A DNA stretch of 64,000 nucleotides. Source: Cladorrhinum sp. PSN259 (taxonomy: Eukaryota; Ascomycota; Sordariomycetes; Sordariales; Podosporaceae). Positions 1 through 11,290 of this stretch are shown piece by piece. Where the stretch lies: assembly GCA_033725935.1 (NCBI GenBank), contig MU867094.1:248001-312000 (forward strand), given 5' to 3'. The notes under the pieces were generated by a model. It was given only the letters and a program-made list of their open reading frames with translations. It searched no databases and was not told where the DNA came from. The translations under genes were made by a program, and so were the position numbers. The first letter of the stretch is position 1; each line of letters opens with the position of its first letter.

Positions 1-454
1 TTTGGTCTGGTTTGGATAAAGTGGATAGTGTTTTGTTGTTGGGTGGTGAAGAGAGCGAATAAGGGTTTGTGATGTCGGTTCGGAGGCGTGATTGTTCGAG
101 GATTGTGGATGGTACGGCGGCGCTTTGGGTAGTAGGCACAATCACGGGTACTTTTGTTGAAGCCGATGCTTGTGCAGTCGCAAGAGTAGAGGTTGCCGCT
201 GCGTACGAGGATGGTTTAATGTTTGCTTTATCAATCACAATATGAACAAAGTCAGCTTTTGGCAAAGCTCAAAAATGGGGTTTATTCGAAGAATCACGAC
301 CCGATGCGCAGTATAATAGGAAAAAGAATAAATAAAAAGAAGACTACCCAGAACCGAAAGTGGAAATCAAAGGAGGGAAAGAGAGAAAGGGGAGTTAGTT
401 CTCACCGTCAGTCGATGCTTTGGGCTTTTGCGCCGACTTTCCTTTCGGCGGCAT
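1..454 (-). CDS. Unknown protein, N-terminal part only (runs off the window edge)
   Basis: The start codon is at 452-454 and the first exon is 406-454, coding MPPKGKSAQKPKASTD. A GTGAG donor lies at 401-405. The next exon begins at 225 (AAAG acceptor) or 198 (CAG acceptor); both keep the same frame, and that frame stays open to base 1. The visible protein is about 90 residues, Lys-rich at the start and then rich in Ser, Thr, Ala and Pro, with no domain I recognise. The acceptor choice is uncertain because a CTGAC branch-like site sits about 25 nt from the AAAG and 60 nt from the CAG. The gene lies tandem to and downstream of the mevalonate kinase gene on the same strand. Function unknown; the call rests on frame-compatible splicing only. 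Confidence 0.45.
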
Positions 455-1156
455 GACGGGGAAAGCAGCTGCGGGTGGTTTCAAATTTGTTTGCCTCTTT
501 TTTTCTTTGGGAGAAAGTTCACAAAACACGGGTCGGGCAATGCATCAGCGTGGTCGTTTAAGGTTGGGGAAGGGGGGGAAGCTCTCAATCAATGGCGGGG
601 TCTGCTTGGTGGTCGTTGGGCGGGCCGTGGAAACACAAGCTCTCTCCACAGCCCCTCCATCACCCCACAAAAACAGCGGGTAACGGGTACCTCAATAAGA
701 CAATCACAATGGTGTGTCAAAGACAACAATATCAAGCAGGTGCAATAAACCGTTTGCAGCTTTTAAGAGGACTGTAATACATAGCTAAATACAAGTAACT
801 GGGAGAATATAAACCAAGCATACATATAAGACAATAATAAACATGAATAGATAGACTAATAACCAAGAGCTAACAGGCGTTGACGCTGTCCAAAAACGTC
901 AGGAGAAAATCGAGAGCTCAAAACATGTCTCCTAACTTTTTCTATCCAAGTTAATTTTCCCACCGCTCCGTTTGTCCATCCACTTTCAGAAATTCCCAGC
1001 AATTAAAAACTTCCAGCCAAGAATAATACAACCAGCTTCTCCAAACATCCTGCCTGCCTTGTGCGTGCTTTTCAAGAATTAATAGCGTCCCTCCATTACA
1101 AAAATAAGTGCAGAGAAGGAGACAGAGATAAGATGGGTAGATATTAAAAACCAATA
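455..1156. other. Intergenic spacer, about 700 bp
   Basis: Lies between the 3' end of the mevalonate kinase gene and the start of the unknown gene at the window edge, both on the minus strand. It should hold the terminator of the first and the promoter of the second. The part at 770-860 is AT-rich. No coding signal convinced me. Confidence 0.6.
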
Positions 1157-2754
1157 CTAGCTCTCCACGTTCCAGAACTTCCACCCTTTCCTCTCTCCAG
1201 CGCCACCAAGGACGCCCACCATCCTCTCAACACCATCATTACCCTGGGCACTCAAAAACTTGTCCAGGTCAATCTCCATTCCGCCCTCATCGTCTTCGGC
1301 TGTCCCGTTCTTCAAGACTGCTGGCCACAACACACCGACGCCATCTCCGCCCAGCGTGGTCTCAAACTTCTGGTAGCCCTCTTGGTCGAGTTGCTCCTCC
1401 AAGCGATCCAGCTTCTCCCTAGGAACGCCGGGTCTGAGCAAGGTAATGGAACATCCGCCGCCGCCAGCACCCGTCAACTTAGTCCATCCTATGCCTTGAT
1501 GATCCACCAGCTCGCGCACGCGCTCCAACCTTGGGTGTGATACGCCCAGTGACACCAGCAAACCGTGGTTGATAGTCATCAGTTCGCCCACCTGGCGCAG
1601 GCATTCCTCATCCGTTGTGTCAAAATCCGGTTGTTTTATGATTTCCGCTGCGGAATCTGTGACTTTGTCGATGGCGTCCAGGATGCTACCGACCAACTTT
1701 GGATGCGCATCCCTGAGCTTCCCAACCTTTGCCACCTCGTGTGCCGTAGACTTGGCCGTGCGCGTGTCCACAAGAAGCAATGGCAGTTCGGGGAAATCCC
1801 AGAGAGGTTTTACCAAAGGTGGCTTGGTATAGTCGGTTCTCTGGAAAAGAACAGCCTTGCCCTGGGATGCGACAGTATTGTCTACGCCAGACGGATTGCC
1901 GTGAATAAACATCTCGTAGACGAGTGCCCACCTGTTGATGCGCTCAATTTGGAGCCGGGCTTCGTCGGGCGGTTGGTCCGGGTGTGGGCCTGAGAGCGTT
2001 CGAAGCTGAAGGAGCAGAGCAGCCGACATGCAAACAGCAATTGTCGCACTACTTCCCAGACCGGCGCCTATTGGAATTGTTGACCGGAGCGTGTATCGGG
2101 AGCCGGGGAAGGACTGCGAGCCCAAAGACAGGAACATGTACAGGAAGGAACCGGCAGAATTCTGGTGTATTTTGCGAACCTCAGCAGGCTTGTCGGGCGA
2201 AACATCGGCGAGATATGGTTGGACCGCAGCTACGAGTTCTAGGTCGAGTTCGGTTACGAGGCTATAATAATATTTCTTCTTGGCTGGCTGCTGGAACAAC
2301 TCCCACGGTAAATCGTCGATGTTCCAGGTGTGGTCGAAGTCGATATCAGGGAACGTGAGCGTCACAGTGCGTCGCGATTTTGAGAGCGACGTTACGAGTA
2401 GATATGAGCGTAGCGAAATAGCTGCTGCTATTGCGGCCTGAGAAATCACACCTTGTCAGTCCCAACTCCTTCCGCATGATTCTTGACGAGTTTGCCCACC
2501 TTGCCATGTACAACTGCGTGCTCGCCATAGACAATAACCTTGCCCGGCGCCGAGACCATAAATGAGGGTAGCATGGGGCTCGATTGTTTGCGCTTCATCT
2601 TTTTCCTCACATTGAGCTTTGCGTTGCTCATCCCATTGGTGATCTCAACGAGACCAGAGTCGCTGGAGTTACCGCTGGAGGTGCCAGGGCTATCGGACAA
2701 GTCGACTTGGAGGTGCACACCATTGTGGCCGTTCGTTGCGGTTCGCTGCGTCAT
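1157..2754 (-). CDS. ERG12: Mevalonate kinase
   Basis: Phosphorylates mevalonate with ATP in the cytosol, the first kinase step of the mevalonate route to ergosterol, dolichol and prenyl groups. Two exons, 2500-2754 and 1157-2437, with a 62-nt intron (GTGGGC donor, CTCAG acceptor), give 511 residues. After a low-complexity N-terminus of about 65 residues the protein shows the GHMP-kinase opening APGKVIVYGEHAVVHGK. The splice falls right after this and continues AAIAAAISLRSY. Then come the ATP-binding loop PIGAGLGSSAT, GNPSGVDNTV, and the C-terminal GHMP motif TGAGGGGCSITLL. ATG 2754 was chosen because the frame upstream carries no family similarity, although an ATG-like start 47 codons earlier is open. 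The farnesyl branch it feeds also supplies substrates for the Ste24 protease encoded nearby; that link is functional and the two genes are not an operon. Confidence 0.95.
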
Positions 2755-4390
2755 AGTGTCTATCTGGCGGTCCCAGTTCCACCGAATGGGGCGCTCGAGA
2801 CTCGGTGTGACAAACAAAGGGTTGAACCCGCTGTGTCGAGAACAATAGCTAGCCGACCGAACACTCAATAGAGGTCGCGTACGGCCGTAGGACAAAGAAG
2901 TCGAGGGAGAAATGGTGGATTTTCAGACGCCACGGAAAACGGCGGCGTTGGGTGGTTTGCGCCTGAGTTGGGTTCGGCTAAGAGCAGCAGCTGTGTACTT
3001 GGGCCCGCCGGTGACGTCGGGAGGGGCCTAGAAGCAAGAAATATTGGCGGTTTTCAAAGTTCGAATCGAACTGGGCGACAATCGGAAGCAACAAGACTGT
3101 TGCAAAAGATCTGAATTGTGCGACTGCAAGACTGCAATGTTGGAATTGAGATCGAGGAGCTGAGGTTGCCGGAAAAGAAGGGAAAGGGGAGTGCTAATTA
3201 GAAGAATAATAGTGGAGACGGGAATAATGGGTTGCTGTAGTCTCGAACGAATCGACAGTGGATGTCGCAAACACTTCGGTTATTACCTATTAAAACGGCT
3301 GTAGGGTGTTCTGGTTGAAAGAACGGAGGTGCCGTGGGAGGTTGAAACAGCAAGCCTGGGAAAAGAGTTGCGGAAAATGTTGGGAAGGGAAGGGAAGGGG
3401 GGGTTGCTGGGAAAATAACAATCTCCAATCTCCAATCTCCCCAAGCTTCCATGAATTGATCTGAAAAATGACGGGCCATGGATGGGCAATGGACGCGGCA
3501 CTGCTGAGCCACGGAACAGGGGTCCGAGTGATCAGGACAAATGGGGTAACATTTGGTGATTCTCGAAGATCCTGATTGGACATTGCGGTCTCACAACGAA
3601 CCGTCCAACCGGGAGGCCACTTTAGGGGGCCCACGCTAGAACCCGCGAGACTTTCGGAACCACCACCCTTTGGGTCTGGCCCCGATTTTTAGCACCTCAC
3701 ACGGTGCCTGTTTCCCCTTACAGGAACCATGAATTGAATGATAACATCTCATCTCAGCAATTCGGCCCCGTGACCTGGATCTAGAGTGGAATTGATGGCT
3801 GTCTCGGCACTACCCGACTGCCTGGTCTGCAAGCCATACAAGCAATTTCCCCCACGTGTGCTTGAAAATCCTCAATTGGCCTCGTGACGTTTGTGCCGGG
3901 ATTTGATTCTCCAGTTCTTGGTTTTCGTTGACGCCCTCATCTGCGGTGTAGTGTATAACTTCCAAGTTTCGAGTTTGCCCGGGTATGCATCTAGTGCACG
4001 GCGCAGATAACAGATGCGTCCCTCACTAATATTACGCGGTGCGGGGTTCCCGCAGTCAGATGGAACAGTCGTCACTGTCACACAGAGTCTCAGCTGGCAT
4101 GTTATCTCTCCGCGGATGCCAATCCCAGCCACCACCTTGTAAAAGGCCTCACGATGGATCTGAGCCCCCAAACAAAGCTAGCTACGGATACCAAACAGAG
4201 GGTTTTGTAGGTAGCGAGGATGACAAATGCTGAACATCAATCCGACGTTGCGTTCCCCCAACGGCTGCCTTCCTGGTGGTAGGGATATAACTTGGAACGA
4301 ACCTGGGTAGCCACAGCTAAACTGAACATGATTCATTCGGAGTTGCCATAAATCATCATCCATTCCATCGCCAAGTATTGGTAGTTCAAA
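2755..4390. other. Divergent intergenic region, 1.6 kb
   Basis: Separates the mevalonate kinase gene (-) from the ABM-like gene (+) and must hold both promoters. A CRE-like TGACGTCG lies at about 3011-3018. Short frames on the minus strand at 3028-3634 overlap one another, have no recognisable content, and look like chance. Confidence 0.5.
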
Positions 4391-5059
4391 ATGGCCATCA
4401 CTGAGTTCGCGGTCCTCAGCCTTGCCTCCACCCCACTCACCGACGACACAAAAGCCGCCCTCACTAAGGCACAGACAGTCCAAGATGCATGGCATACCAA
4501 GGTCTTCCTAAACTCGCCTCTCTCGTTGTCGAAACGAGCGTCTGCTTGGCTTCAGCAAGTCGAGGACCCTTCCCTGATACTGACCATCGCCCAATGGGAT
4601 ACAGTTCAGGCGCATCTGGACTGGGTAGCCAGCGATACCAACAAGTCTGTCATGACAGTGCTGGCCGGAGGCTCGATCGATCTCAACAAGGGTTACGACC
4701 TCTTCCATGCCGATACAGACTTTCTGGGGGGCGATGATGTGGCTTTCCCTCTGTTGGAGAGTCCCACCCTCAGCGTCAGTCGTCTATACGTCCCCGTCGA
4801 GAAAAAGGAGGCATTCGCAGTCAAGTTCGCTCAAGTAAAGCGTCTTCTGGAAACATATGTCAGTCCCAGGGTCGTAAGGTTCGGTTGGCGAGAGGATCTC
4901 GAGGAGGGAGCTAAAGAGGACGAGTTCGTGTTGGTCTGTGGCTGGGATAGCGTCGAGAAGCACTATGCTTTCTCTGATGCTCCTGGTTTTGATCAGTTCA
5001 CTCAAATTCAGGAGCTTGTGGTGCGGTCCGATCTCAAGCACTACAAGCGCTTCATCTAG
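4391..5059 (+). CDS. ABM-like (dimeric alpha-beta barrel) protein
   Basis: Intronless, 222 residues, starting MAITEFAVLSLAS. The arrangement is two ferredoxin-like halves of about 100 residues, each with a beta strand, a helix and a motif of the type W-x-x-V-x-x-H: QWDTVQAHLDW near residue 76 and GWDSVEKHYAF near residue 192. This is the layout of fungal proteins with antibiotic-biosynthesis-monooxygenase-like (ABM) barrels. Members of this superfamily include monooxygenases and heme-degrading enzymes, but many fungal members have no assigned reaction. No signal peptide or membrane segment is visible, so it is probably cytosolic. It converges on the ribosomal gene 316 bp downstream. The fold call is fairly confident; the activity is unknown. 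Confidence 0.75.
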   Translation: MAITEFAVLSLASTPLTDDTKAALTKAQTVQDAWHTKVFLNSPLSLSKRASAWLQQVEDPSLILTIAQWDTVQAHLDWVASDTNKSVMTVLAGGSIDLNKGYDLFHADTDFLGGDDVAFPLLESPTLSVSRLYVPVEKKEAFAVKFAQVKRLLETYVSPRVVRFGWREDLEEGAKEDEFVLVCGWDSVEKHYAFSDAPGFDQFTQIQELVVRSDLKHYKRFI

Positions 5060-5375
5060 ACTGAAAAGAATGGGGCGTCACTCCGAGGGAAAAAGCTGGA
5101 AAAAGCATGGAAGCGGACTTGTTGTGTCTTTTTGACCTCGGTCCCTTTGTTGACCGATGAATAGCAACTTCATTTCTTGGGAAACCTCGCGAGGCCCGCA
5201 GGCCAAAATCCTAGCTCAACCAAGCACCCAATTTCCCCTAGATGTCCCAGTCCAAGACGCCGTTAACAAGCCCGGCCTCGAAAGAGAACCGAACCGGCAA
5301 ATGCAAGTGCCTCCATCGTGCCAAAACCCGCTTTCCGAATTTTCAAACGCCATCCCTTTTCAGAAGCCATCAGAC
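5060..5375. other. Convergent spacer, 316 bp
   Basis: Holds the 3' ends of the ABM-like gene (+) and the eL38 gene (-). I see no further gene or clear repeat. Confidence 0.6.
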
Positions 5376-5844
5376 TTATGCCGAGACGCGCTTGTTCTTC
5401 TTGGGAACGTCCTTGATCTGGAGGTCTGTTTTTGTTGAAAGTTTCCAATCGTCAGCCCATCTTTGCCTCTCAGTTTTTTTTTCGTGGCTCATTTGAACAT
5501 ACTGGGGGGAAGGGACTGCTTCAGCTTCTCGGCCTTCTCAGAGTCCTTGAGCACCAGGGTGTAGAGGAACCGCTGGCAGCGGACCTTGAACTTGATCTGC
5601 TGCTTGTTCTTCTTGATGCGGGCGGCTGTTGGAAAGCAAAAATCGTCAGAAATCCATCCTGTATTATTTCACCGTAAAGTAATCTTCGGGTTCGTCGACA
5701 AACGTACAAGAGGCATCCTTCCGCCGGGCGATCTCGATGAACTAGAAACACAAGTTGTCAGCACATTTTGCCCACGTGGTTAACAGTTCAAAATTTCGGC
5801 AGCAATTCCCTTACCTGCTTGATGTCGGAGACTTCCTGAGGCAT
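5376..5844 (-). CDS. rpl38: 60S ribosomal protein eL38
   Basis: Small cytosolic large-subunit protein. Four exons: 5815-5844, 5708-5741, 5503-5625 and 5376-5425, total 78 residues, the usual length for eL38. The first exon codes MPQEVSDIKQ, the second FIEIARRKDAS, the third ARIKKNKQQIKFKVRCQRFL and onward through the TLVLKDSEKAEKLKQSLPP stretch, and the last NLQIKDVPKKNKRVSA. All three introns have consensus donors (GTAAGG, GTACGT, GTATGT) and YAG acceptors, and the exon phases add up exactly. The dense intron load near the start is typical of fungal ribosomal protein genes. It shares a 437-bp divergent promoter region with the Ish1-motif gene. Confidence 0.96.
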
Positions 5845-6281
5845 TTTGGCTGATTTTACTGAGGCTCCTGTAAGGGTCGTCTAAACGGGACTGGGTTTCA
5901 AAGTTGAATCTGGAGATTTCTCAAAATTAGTATTTTGTGTGGGTTTCCTCTTCCGAATTGGGCCTCGGTGGGGTGGGTGCTGCGACTGCACGCCATTCGC
6001 CAGATTAAACCCAGGCTCTGCAAGGGTCGCCTGGTCATAGCTCCCAAGTCCCATCCTAGGTGTGGCTGGGCTGACGTGTCCTGTGGCGTTCGCAACACTC
6101 GATTTGACGACGACGACGATCTGTCCATCTGATATTTGCACCAGGTTAAGGATACAAATAACCCCGTCAAGCGGTTTTAGTAGAAGTCTTTGGACTTTTT
6201 TGTTCTTTGCAGCAACTAGTCAACATCGCACAAACAACGAGTTCGAAGACTGAACGTGTCATACTTGTACTCGAAGCCAAT
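5845..6281. promoter_or_regulatory. Divergent promoter region, eL38 / Ish1-motif gene
   Basis: A 437-bp spacer between two start codons pointing away from each other. It must contain the strong ribosomal-protein promoter. I could not identify a specific factor site with confidence. Confidence 0.5.
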
Positions 6282-6716
6282 ATGCCGACGCCACTGGACA
6301 ATGCATTAAAGTCAAAAGTGAGGTTTCCCATTTTCCTTTCTCAAGAATTTCAGGCAATGGCAATTTCTAACATCTTATTAGAATGCATTTCTTGGTAAGC
6401 GGTTAGACACTGATTGGCTATCATTTCTCTAACACAGCAAAGCATTCACTGGCTTGGTCACAGCAGCCGCTGTCTGGGCCATTTGGGGAGAAGACATGTT
6501 TCCCTCAACTCCTGATCCCAAAGGAGAGCCAGAATCATGGACTAAGGAAGAAATGAGACAGTGGCTCGCCGCCGTACGTGATAAAGTCTGCTTGATTCTG
6601 TGGGGGTTCTACGGATGCTGACGTGTCCGCAGAGAAACCTTCACCCTCAATCCTCCGATAGCAGAGAACAGCTCTTGGAACGAATCAAGGCCAACATGAG
6701 GATTCCAAGGGAGTAG
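6282..6716 (+). CDS. Small membrane protein with an Ish1-type motif
   Basis: Spliced reconstruction of 87 residues from exons 6282-6317, 6382-6394 (a 13-nt microexon), 6443-6573 and 6633-6716. The first intron ends with a strong branch/acceptor pair (CTAAC...TTAG). The second needs the AAAG acceptor at 6439-6442 to keep frame. The protein opens MPTPLDNALKSK, has one hydrophobic segment around residues 14-32 (LAFTGLVTAAAVWAIWG), and ends in an Ish1/HeH-like helical motif, ESWTKEEMRQWLAARNLHP followed by SREQLLERIKANMR. Ish1 motifs were named from a stress-induced fission-yeast nuclear envelope protein. A single membrane segment plus this motif suggests a small organelle-membrane protein. An alternative N-terminus without splicing before 6394 is possible. 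The C-terminal half is secure. Confidence 0.7.
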
Positions 6717-7331
6717 TAGCACACTGGCCAACCTTATCTATTGGGAACTCTTAGTTCGCCAACACTTTGCTATACGGGCGCTTTGTGACGAAGCACTTGG
6801 AAGCACACTTATCAGTTGTATCATACTTGTTGGAGTTATATTTTCACAAACATGGTGGTGATGAGAGGAAAGGCCGATGACGGCATCGTCAGTTTTTGGG
6901 GCTGTCAAGGGGGCTGAGATTGGGATAATTGAAGAGTTCAAGCACCGGGAAAACAGGAACTCAGAAATACAGTTAACCGGAAATAGATGCATAAAGAATC
7001 CATACCCACGATGAAAATGGTGCACAGTTGCAATTGTTCCAGGCTGCCATTGAGAAAGTGTGAATGCGATTCTGTGATCAATGTTCAGGGGTTTAAAGCA
7101 GTGCAGGGTTTCAATCGGAGATTTTGAGCCAATCAGAATCAGAAGTTCTGCTATGAGGTAAGCCCAGCTTGGCGGTCGGCTGCCTTACAGGGTAATTGCG
7201 TTCAAGGACAGCTTGTTCTCTGAACACGGCAAAGGGACTTTGTCTCTCTTTCAACGCCTCCTTGCCATTCTTTCGTTAAGTACATTTGACGTTTACGTTG
7301 ATTGTATCGATCGCGGCTCCTAGGCGCCACG
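6717..7331. other. Spacer between Ish1-motif gene and Ste24 gene, 615 bp
   Basis: Tandem spacer holding the 3' end of the small gene and the promoter and leader of the protease gene. No RNA gene or repeat seen. Confidence 0.5.
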
Positions 7332-8841
7332 ATGGATTTTCTTCAGGTATGTTTTCTTTCCTCTGCCTGCTAACGATGCATTCACCCGCTAACCGTTGGC
7401 TTCGTAGCGCCTCACGCGGTTCCTGGACCGTCCGCTGTTCCCATGGAAGAAGCTGATCATTGGCTTCTCCGTCTCACAATTCGTCTTCGAAGCTATTCTT
7501 GGAATCCGTCAGTATCGTGTCTTGCAAAAGACCAAACCCCCCACAGTGTTGCAACATGAGGTTTCGCAGGAGGTCTTCGATAAAAGTCAGGCATATGGCC
7601 GCGCCAAGGCCAAGTTCACTCTCGTCAATAATCTCTATGGCCAACTCCAAAACATCGCTTTCTACCACTTTGACATCCTTCCCAAACTCTGGTCATGGTC
7701 TGGCGACCTCATTCTCCGGTTTGCCCCGGCCCGCTTCTCCGGTGAGATCTCGCAGTCTATAGTGTTCATCCTCAGCTTCATCTTCATCAATCAAATCGTC
7801 TCGCTGCCTTCAAGCATCTACAACACATTTGTTCTGGAGGAGAAGTTTGGCTTCAACAAGCAGACACCCAAGTTATTTATCACGGACATGATCAAGTCGA
7901 ACCTACTCGCTGTTGTTTTGACCCCGCCTATTCTCTCTGGTTTCCTCGCCATCATCAAGAAGACCGGTAGCCAGTTCTTCTACTATCTCTGGGTATTCGT
8001 TGCTGGCCTTCAGGTATTTATGATTACGATCTACCCCATTGCCATTCTGCCGCTCTTCAACAAGCTATCGCCTTTGGAGGAAGGCAAGCTCAAGACCGAT
8101 GTTGAGGACCTCGCCAAGAAACTCAAGTTTCCACTTCACGAGTTGCATGTCATCGACGGCAGCAAGCGCAGCGCTCACAGCAACGCCTACTTCTTCGGTC
8201 TCCCCTGGAAGAAGCACATCGTCATCTATGATACCCTCATTGAGAAGAGCACTGAGGAGGAAGTTGTCGCCGTTCTCGCCCACGAACTTGGACACTGGAG
8301 CTTGGGACATACAACCAAGCTATTCGGTATCTCCCAGGTATTTCCCCCCCCCGGCTTAATATCGTTCGAAAACGAGGATTGCTAATGATCCATATAGGCC
8401 CACTTCTTCTACATTTTCACCTTGTTCTCCGTCTTTGTCAACAACAACTCCCTTTATGCCGACTTTGGTTTCTACAGGGAGCATCCCATTATTGTCGGTT
8501 TCCTATTGTTCTCGGATATTCTTGGACCTGCGGATAACGTCATCAAGTTCCTCATGAACATCCTCAGCCGCCGCTTCGAGTTCCAGGCTGATGCTTTCGC
8601 CGACGGACTTGGATATAATGCCCAACTCGCCAGCTCTCTGATCAAGCTTCAGATTCAGAATCTCAGCACCATGGATGCCGATTGGGCCTTCGCCAGCTAC
8701 CACTTCTCGCATCCTATACTGTCCGAGCGCTTGAAGGCGTTGAACTGGCAGCCTACCAAGAAGGTGGATGTGAAGGCGGACGAAAAGGTGGAGGAGAAGA
8801 ATGAGGATGTTGCCGTTACCACTGGTAGAGATGAGTTGTAG
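7332..8841 (+). CDS. STE24: CAAX prenyl protease 1 (Ste24/ZMPSTE24 family)
   Basis: Integral-membrane zinc metalloprotease of the ER and nuclear envelope that removes the AAX tripeptide from farnesylated proteins and makes a second N-terminal cut in a-factor-type pheromones. Exons 7332-7346, 7408-8337 and 8398-8841 give 462 residues, the usual size. The first exon codes only MDFLQ. Several hydrophobic segments surround the zinc site HELGHWSLGH; the catalytic HExxH starts near residue 297 in the second exon. The distal part reads SRRFEFQADAFADGLGY and supplies the third zinc ligand, as in the family. The C-terminus is Lys/Glu-rich. Both introns end in TAG. A run of C at 8344-8352 lies inside the second intron and is harmless. 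Confidence 0.96.
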
Positions 8842-9383
8842 ATGGCCACCTGCATTCTTAGACTGGAGGTGCTCTAGCAGAGATCCTTATATTTCTAGTG
8901 AAGATACGAGGATTTCGTGCCCTCAATCCTAAGCCGCTAAAAGCTACCATTTCGAGATTAGAATGAATTTAAATGAATTGAGTTTCCAGACTTGTCAATC
9001 AGTGAACGGTTTAGGTAGTTGATACCCTCCATATCAAGCTTCAACCAGCGCATCCTAGAAATATTCATAGCAAACCCCCACTGTAACCCATTTTATTCTT
9101 TCCATATTCTGGATTTTCCAGCGGTTTTATCGAGTTTTTAGCTCACAATACAAGTTTGCCCGTGGTGATGGTTGTGAAGCTCTCACCCATGGCCAGCTGA
9201 CATTTTGGTGGTGGCACCTGGCGGCCGGCCCGAAATCGCAAGGTCGCGCTGCAACTGCTGCAAGCTGTCGAACCTCTCAAAACTTCGGATGGGGCATCTC
9301 GCTCGGCGGGGCGACGGCAGCAACGAACTTCAGTCGGTGAGCTTCGGCGCAAAAGTATCACACACCCAATCGCATATTTCACA
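8842..9383. other. Spacer, about 540 bp
   Basis: 3' region of the Ste24 gene and promoter of the bL34m gene, both on the plus strand. Nothing else recognised. Confidence 0.5.
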
Positions 9384-9917
9384 ATGGTCCGACTTTCGAT
9401 ACCAACACCGCTTCTTAAAGCGGCGCTGCGGCCTTGCGTCCAGCTTGCTGTCCCCAAGACCGCGACTCGGTAATATCCCCCCCCCTCCGACCAAACCAAC
9501 TTCACCTTTCGCCGGCGGGATCCAACTTACTAATTCTGCGACTCTTACAGCTCATTCTCAATCCTTCCCACCCTCCGACCAACCGTCCGCTCCTCCCAAC
9601 AATCAACTGCCTCCATCTTCCGCGCACCAAACCAGACGACGCTTTCTCGCGCACCCGTGCTGCAACAAAGTGCTACTGCTACTGCCGAGGGAGGCGCCAC
9701 CGAAGCAGTAGACTTGCTCGCGAAATCGTCAATGATTAGTGCTTCACCTGCTCTGGCGGGCACTCAGATCCGGTGCGGCCCTCGTCCGACCATGTCGGGC
9801 GCCAGTCGGTTGATCCAGAAGCGGAGGCACGGGTTCTTGAGCAGGATCAGGACCAAGAACGGGAAGAAGATGCTTGCGAGACGGAAGGAGAGGGGGAGGA
9901 AGAGGTTGTGCGCCTAA
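9384..9917 (+). CDS. MRPL34: Mitochondrial large-subunit ribosomal protein bL34m
   Basis: Exons 9384-9469 and 9551-9917 give 150 residues. The last 40 residues are the diagnostic bL34 core: SRLIQKRRHGFLSRIRTKNG followed by KKMLARRKERGRKRLCA, lacking only the bacterial N-terminal Met. The first 100 residues are Ser/Thr/Ala/Pro-rich and Arg-containing with almost no acidic residues until about residue 80, which fits a mitochondrial targeting region and linker. The start codon is the first in frame. The donor is GTAATA and the acceptor TTACAG. It forms part of the peptide-exit side of the mitoribosome in the matrix. The assignment rests on the highly conserved basic C-terminus and is secure. Confidence 0.93.
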
Positions 9918-10563
9918 ACTTGAGGGAAATTTGGGTGTGGTTCTGGAATTGGGTGGTGGTTAAGGAAATGAAGGAAGGAGGTGGGGGTGTATAAATACAA
10001 CATAGAGATGGAATCGGACGGAGGGAGGGAGGAAGAAAGTGTATTATTATATGTTATGAATGGACAAAAGAAAGTAAAAGGCGCAACTTGGGTAGGGGAT
10101 GATCGGGATGGGGCGTGGAGATGATGGAGGAGAGAAATCTACTTGTAGATCTGGAAAGGAGATACCCAGAGGGAATTATACTACCCGTGTGTTCGAACCG
10201 GTCACGGGGATGTTATGAAAAGACGCAAAAATGCCACAATGGATCAACATGGTAAAAACAACAAAGAGCAGAGCACATCAACCCACTGCCCCCAACGGCA
10301 GTCATTTCGTATTCTGGGGCGGATCATGCATAGAATATAATAAGCAACAACTACACTGTGGTATTCCCCAAAACGCCCAGAAAGCCAAACCCATCCTTTA
10401 ATTTCCCATAAGTATGCTGATTGATGCTTGCTAATCACCTTTCACTTCCGCTTTTTGGCACCTCCTCATTTCTCTGTTATGCACAAGTTAGTAAACCGGC
10501 CCAGTGCTATACTATACAGTTGACAACATATGATGAACCCACTAATATTTCTCATGTCCATTA
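9918..10563. other. Convergent spacer, 646 bp
   Basis: Between the 3' ends of the bL34m gene (+) and the Mtr2 gene (-). The part at 9920-10100 is purine-rich (G and A) on the plus strand. No gene seen. Confidence 0.5.
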
Positions 10564-11290
10564 TCACTCATCAAAAGCCCTATGAGTATGCGAAGCAACA
10601 ATATACCTCCGACCAGCAATAGCCTTATTCTTGCTATTGCGACCGATCACATCCCTTTCAGATACAATATCTAATTAGCCTTCCTTCAGGTCACCTGCAT
10701 GAAGTGAGAGAGAGAGAGAAAGAGAGAGAGACAGAGATTTAAACACAACATACCAATTAGGCACCAGAATAAAAACATCATTAAAATGCTTCTTGACCAT
10801 GTAATTCGCATTATCCCGCGAATGCTTATCCACGCCGTAGAACACGGTCCCGCTGACGGTAAGAGAAATCATGAGACGCACCCCATCATTCTTGCCGTGG
10901 GTTTCGATCAAGTTCGGGGGCGCAGCGAACCTGTAGTCGCCGTTGACGACCGAGGCGTCGAAGCTCTCGACGACGTACCGGACGGTTTTATCGGCCGGGC
11001 AGTTCGTCCAGGACCGTGACTTGTCTATGGTTTTTTCCAAATCCTCTGGGGTGCTCAGGACCAGACCGTTGACGCAGATGTCGGACGGCGGGTGCGAGGC
11101 CTGCTTGTAGGTTTCGCTGTTGGTGGTGTAGGCTGACGATATGGGCTTGGACTTGTTGAGTTGGTCGTAGAACCATTCTACAAAGTTTTGGCCAGCTGGA
11201 GAATATGTCAGTTGATTTTGTTTCTCATTTGTGAAGAGAGGGTAGTAATACGATACCTTCGGCTGCGCAGCGGGAGTTTGTGGTATCCAT
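10564..11290 (-). CDS. MTR2: mRNA export factor Mtr2 (NTF2-like)
   Basis: Partner of Mex67 in the heterodimer that carries mRNPs through the nuclear pore; NTF2-like fold. Exons 11257-11290, 10754-11195 and 10564-10654 give 188 residues. The first exon codes MDTTNSRCAAE; the second contains GQNFVEWFYDQLNKSKP, a conserved strand ending SLTVSGTVFYG and the motif NDVFILVPNW. The last exon codes DVIGRNSKNK and the closing strand RRYIVASHTHRAF, which aligns in kind with the terminal strand of NTF2-like proteins. The last intron must end at GAAAG (10655-10658): the earlier CAG and TAG acceptors put a stop immediately after the PNW motif. This intron contains a CT-rich repeat (GA on the plus strand, 10704-10735). 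The family call is good; the final exon is moderately secure. Confidence 0.8.
10704..10735. repeat. GA/CT microsatellite inside the last Mtr2 intron
   Basis: Imperfect GA repeat on the plus strand, read as a CT-rich tract on the sense strand of the Mtr2 gene between the donor at 10753 and the acceptor. A pyrimidine tract in this place could strengthen the CAG downstream of it, which would give the truncated frame described in the findings. Confidence 0.8.

Noticed and set aside
1565..1993. 142-codon plus-strand frame
   Set aside because: Antisense shadow of the mevalonate kinase coding sequence.
6207..6398. Unspliced N-terminal extension of the Ish1-motif gene
   Set aside because: It ends in a stop before the conserved domain and reads through an intron with a good branch and TTAG acceptor.
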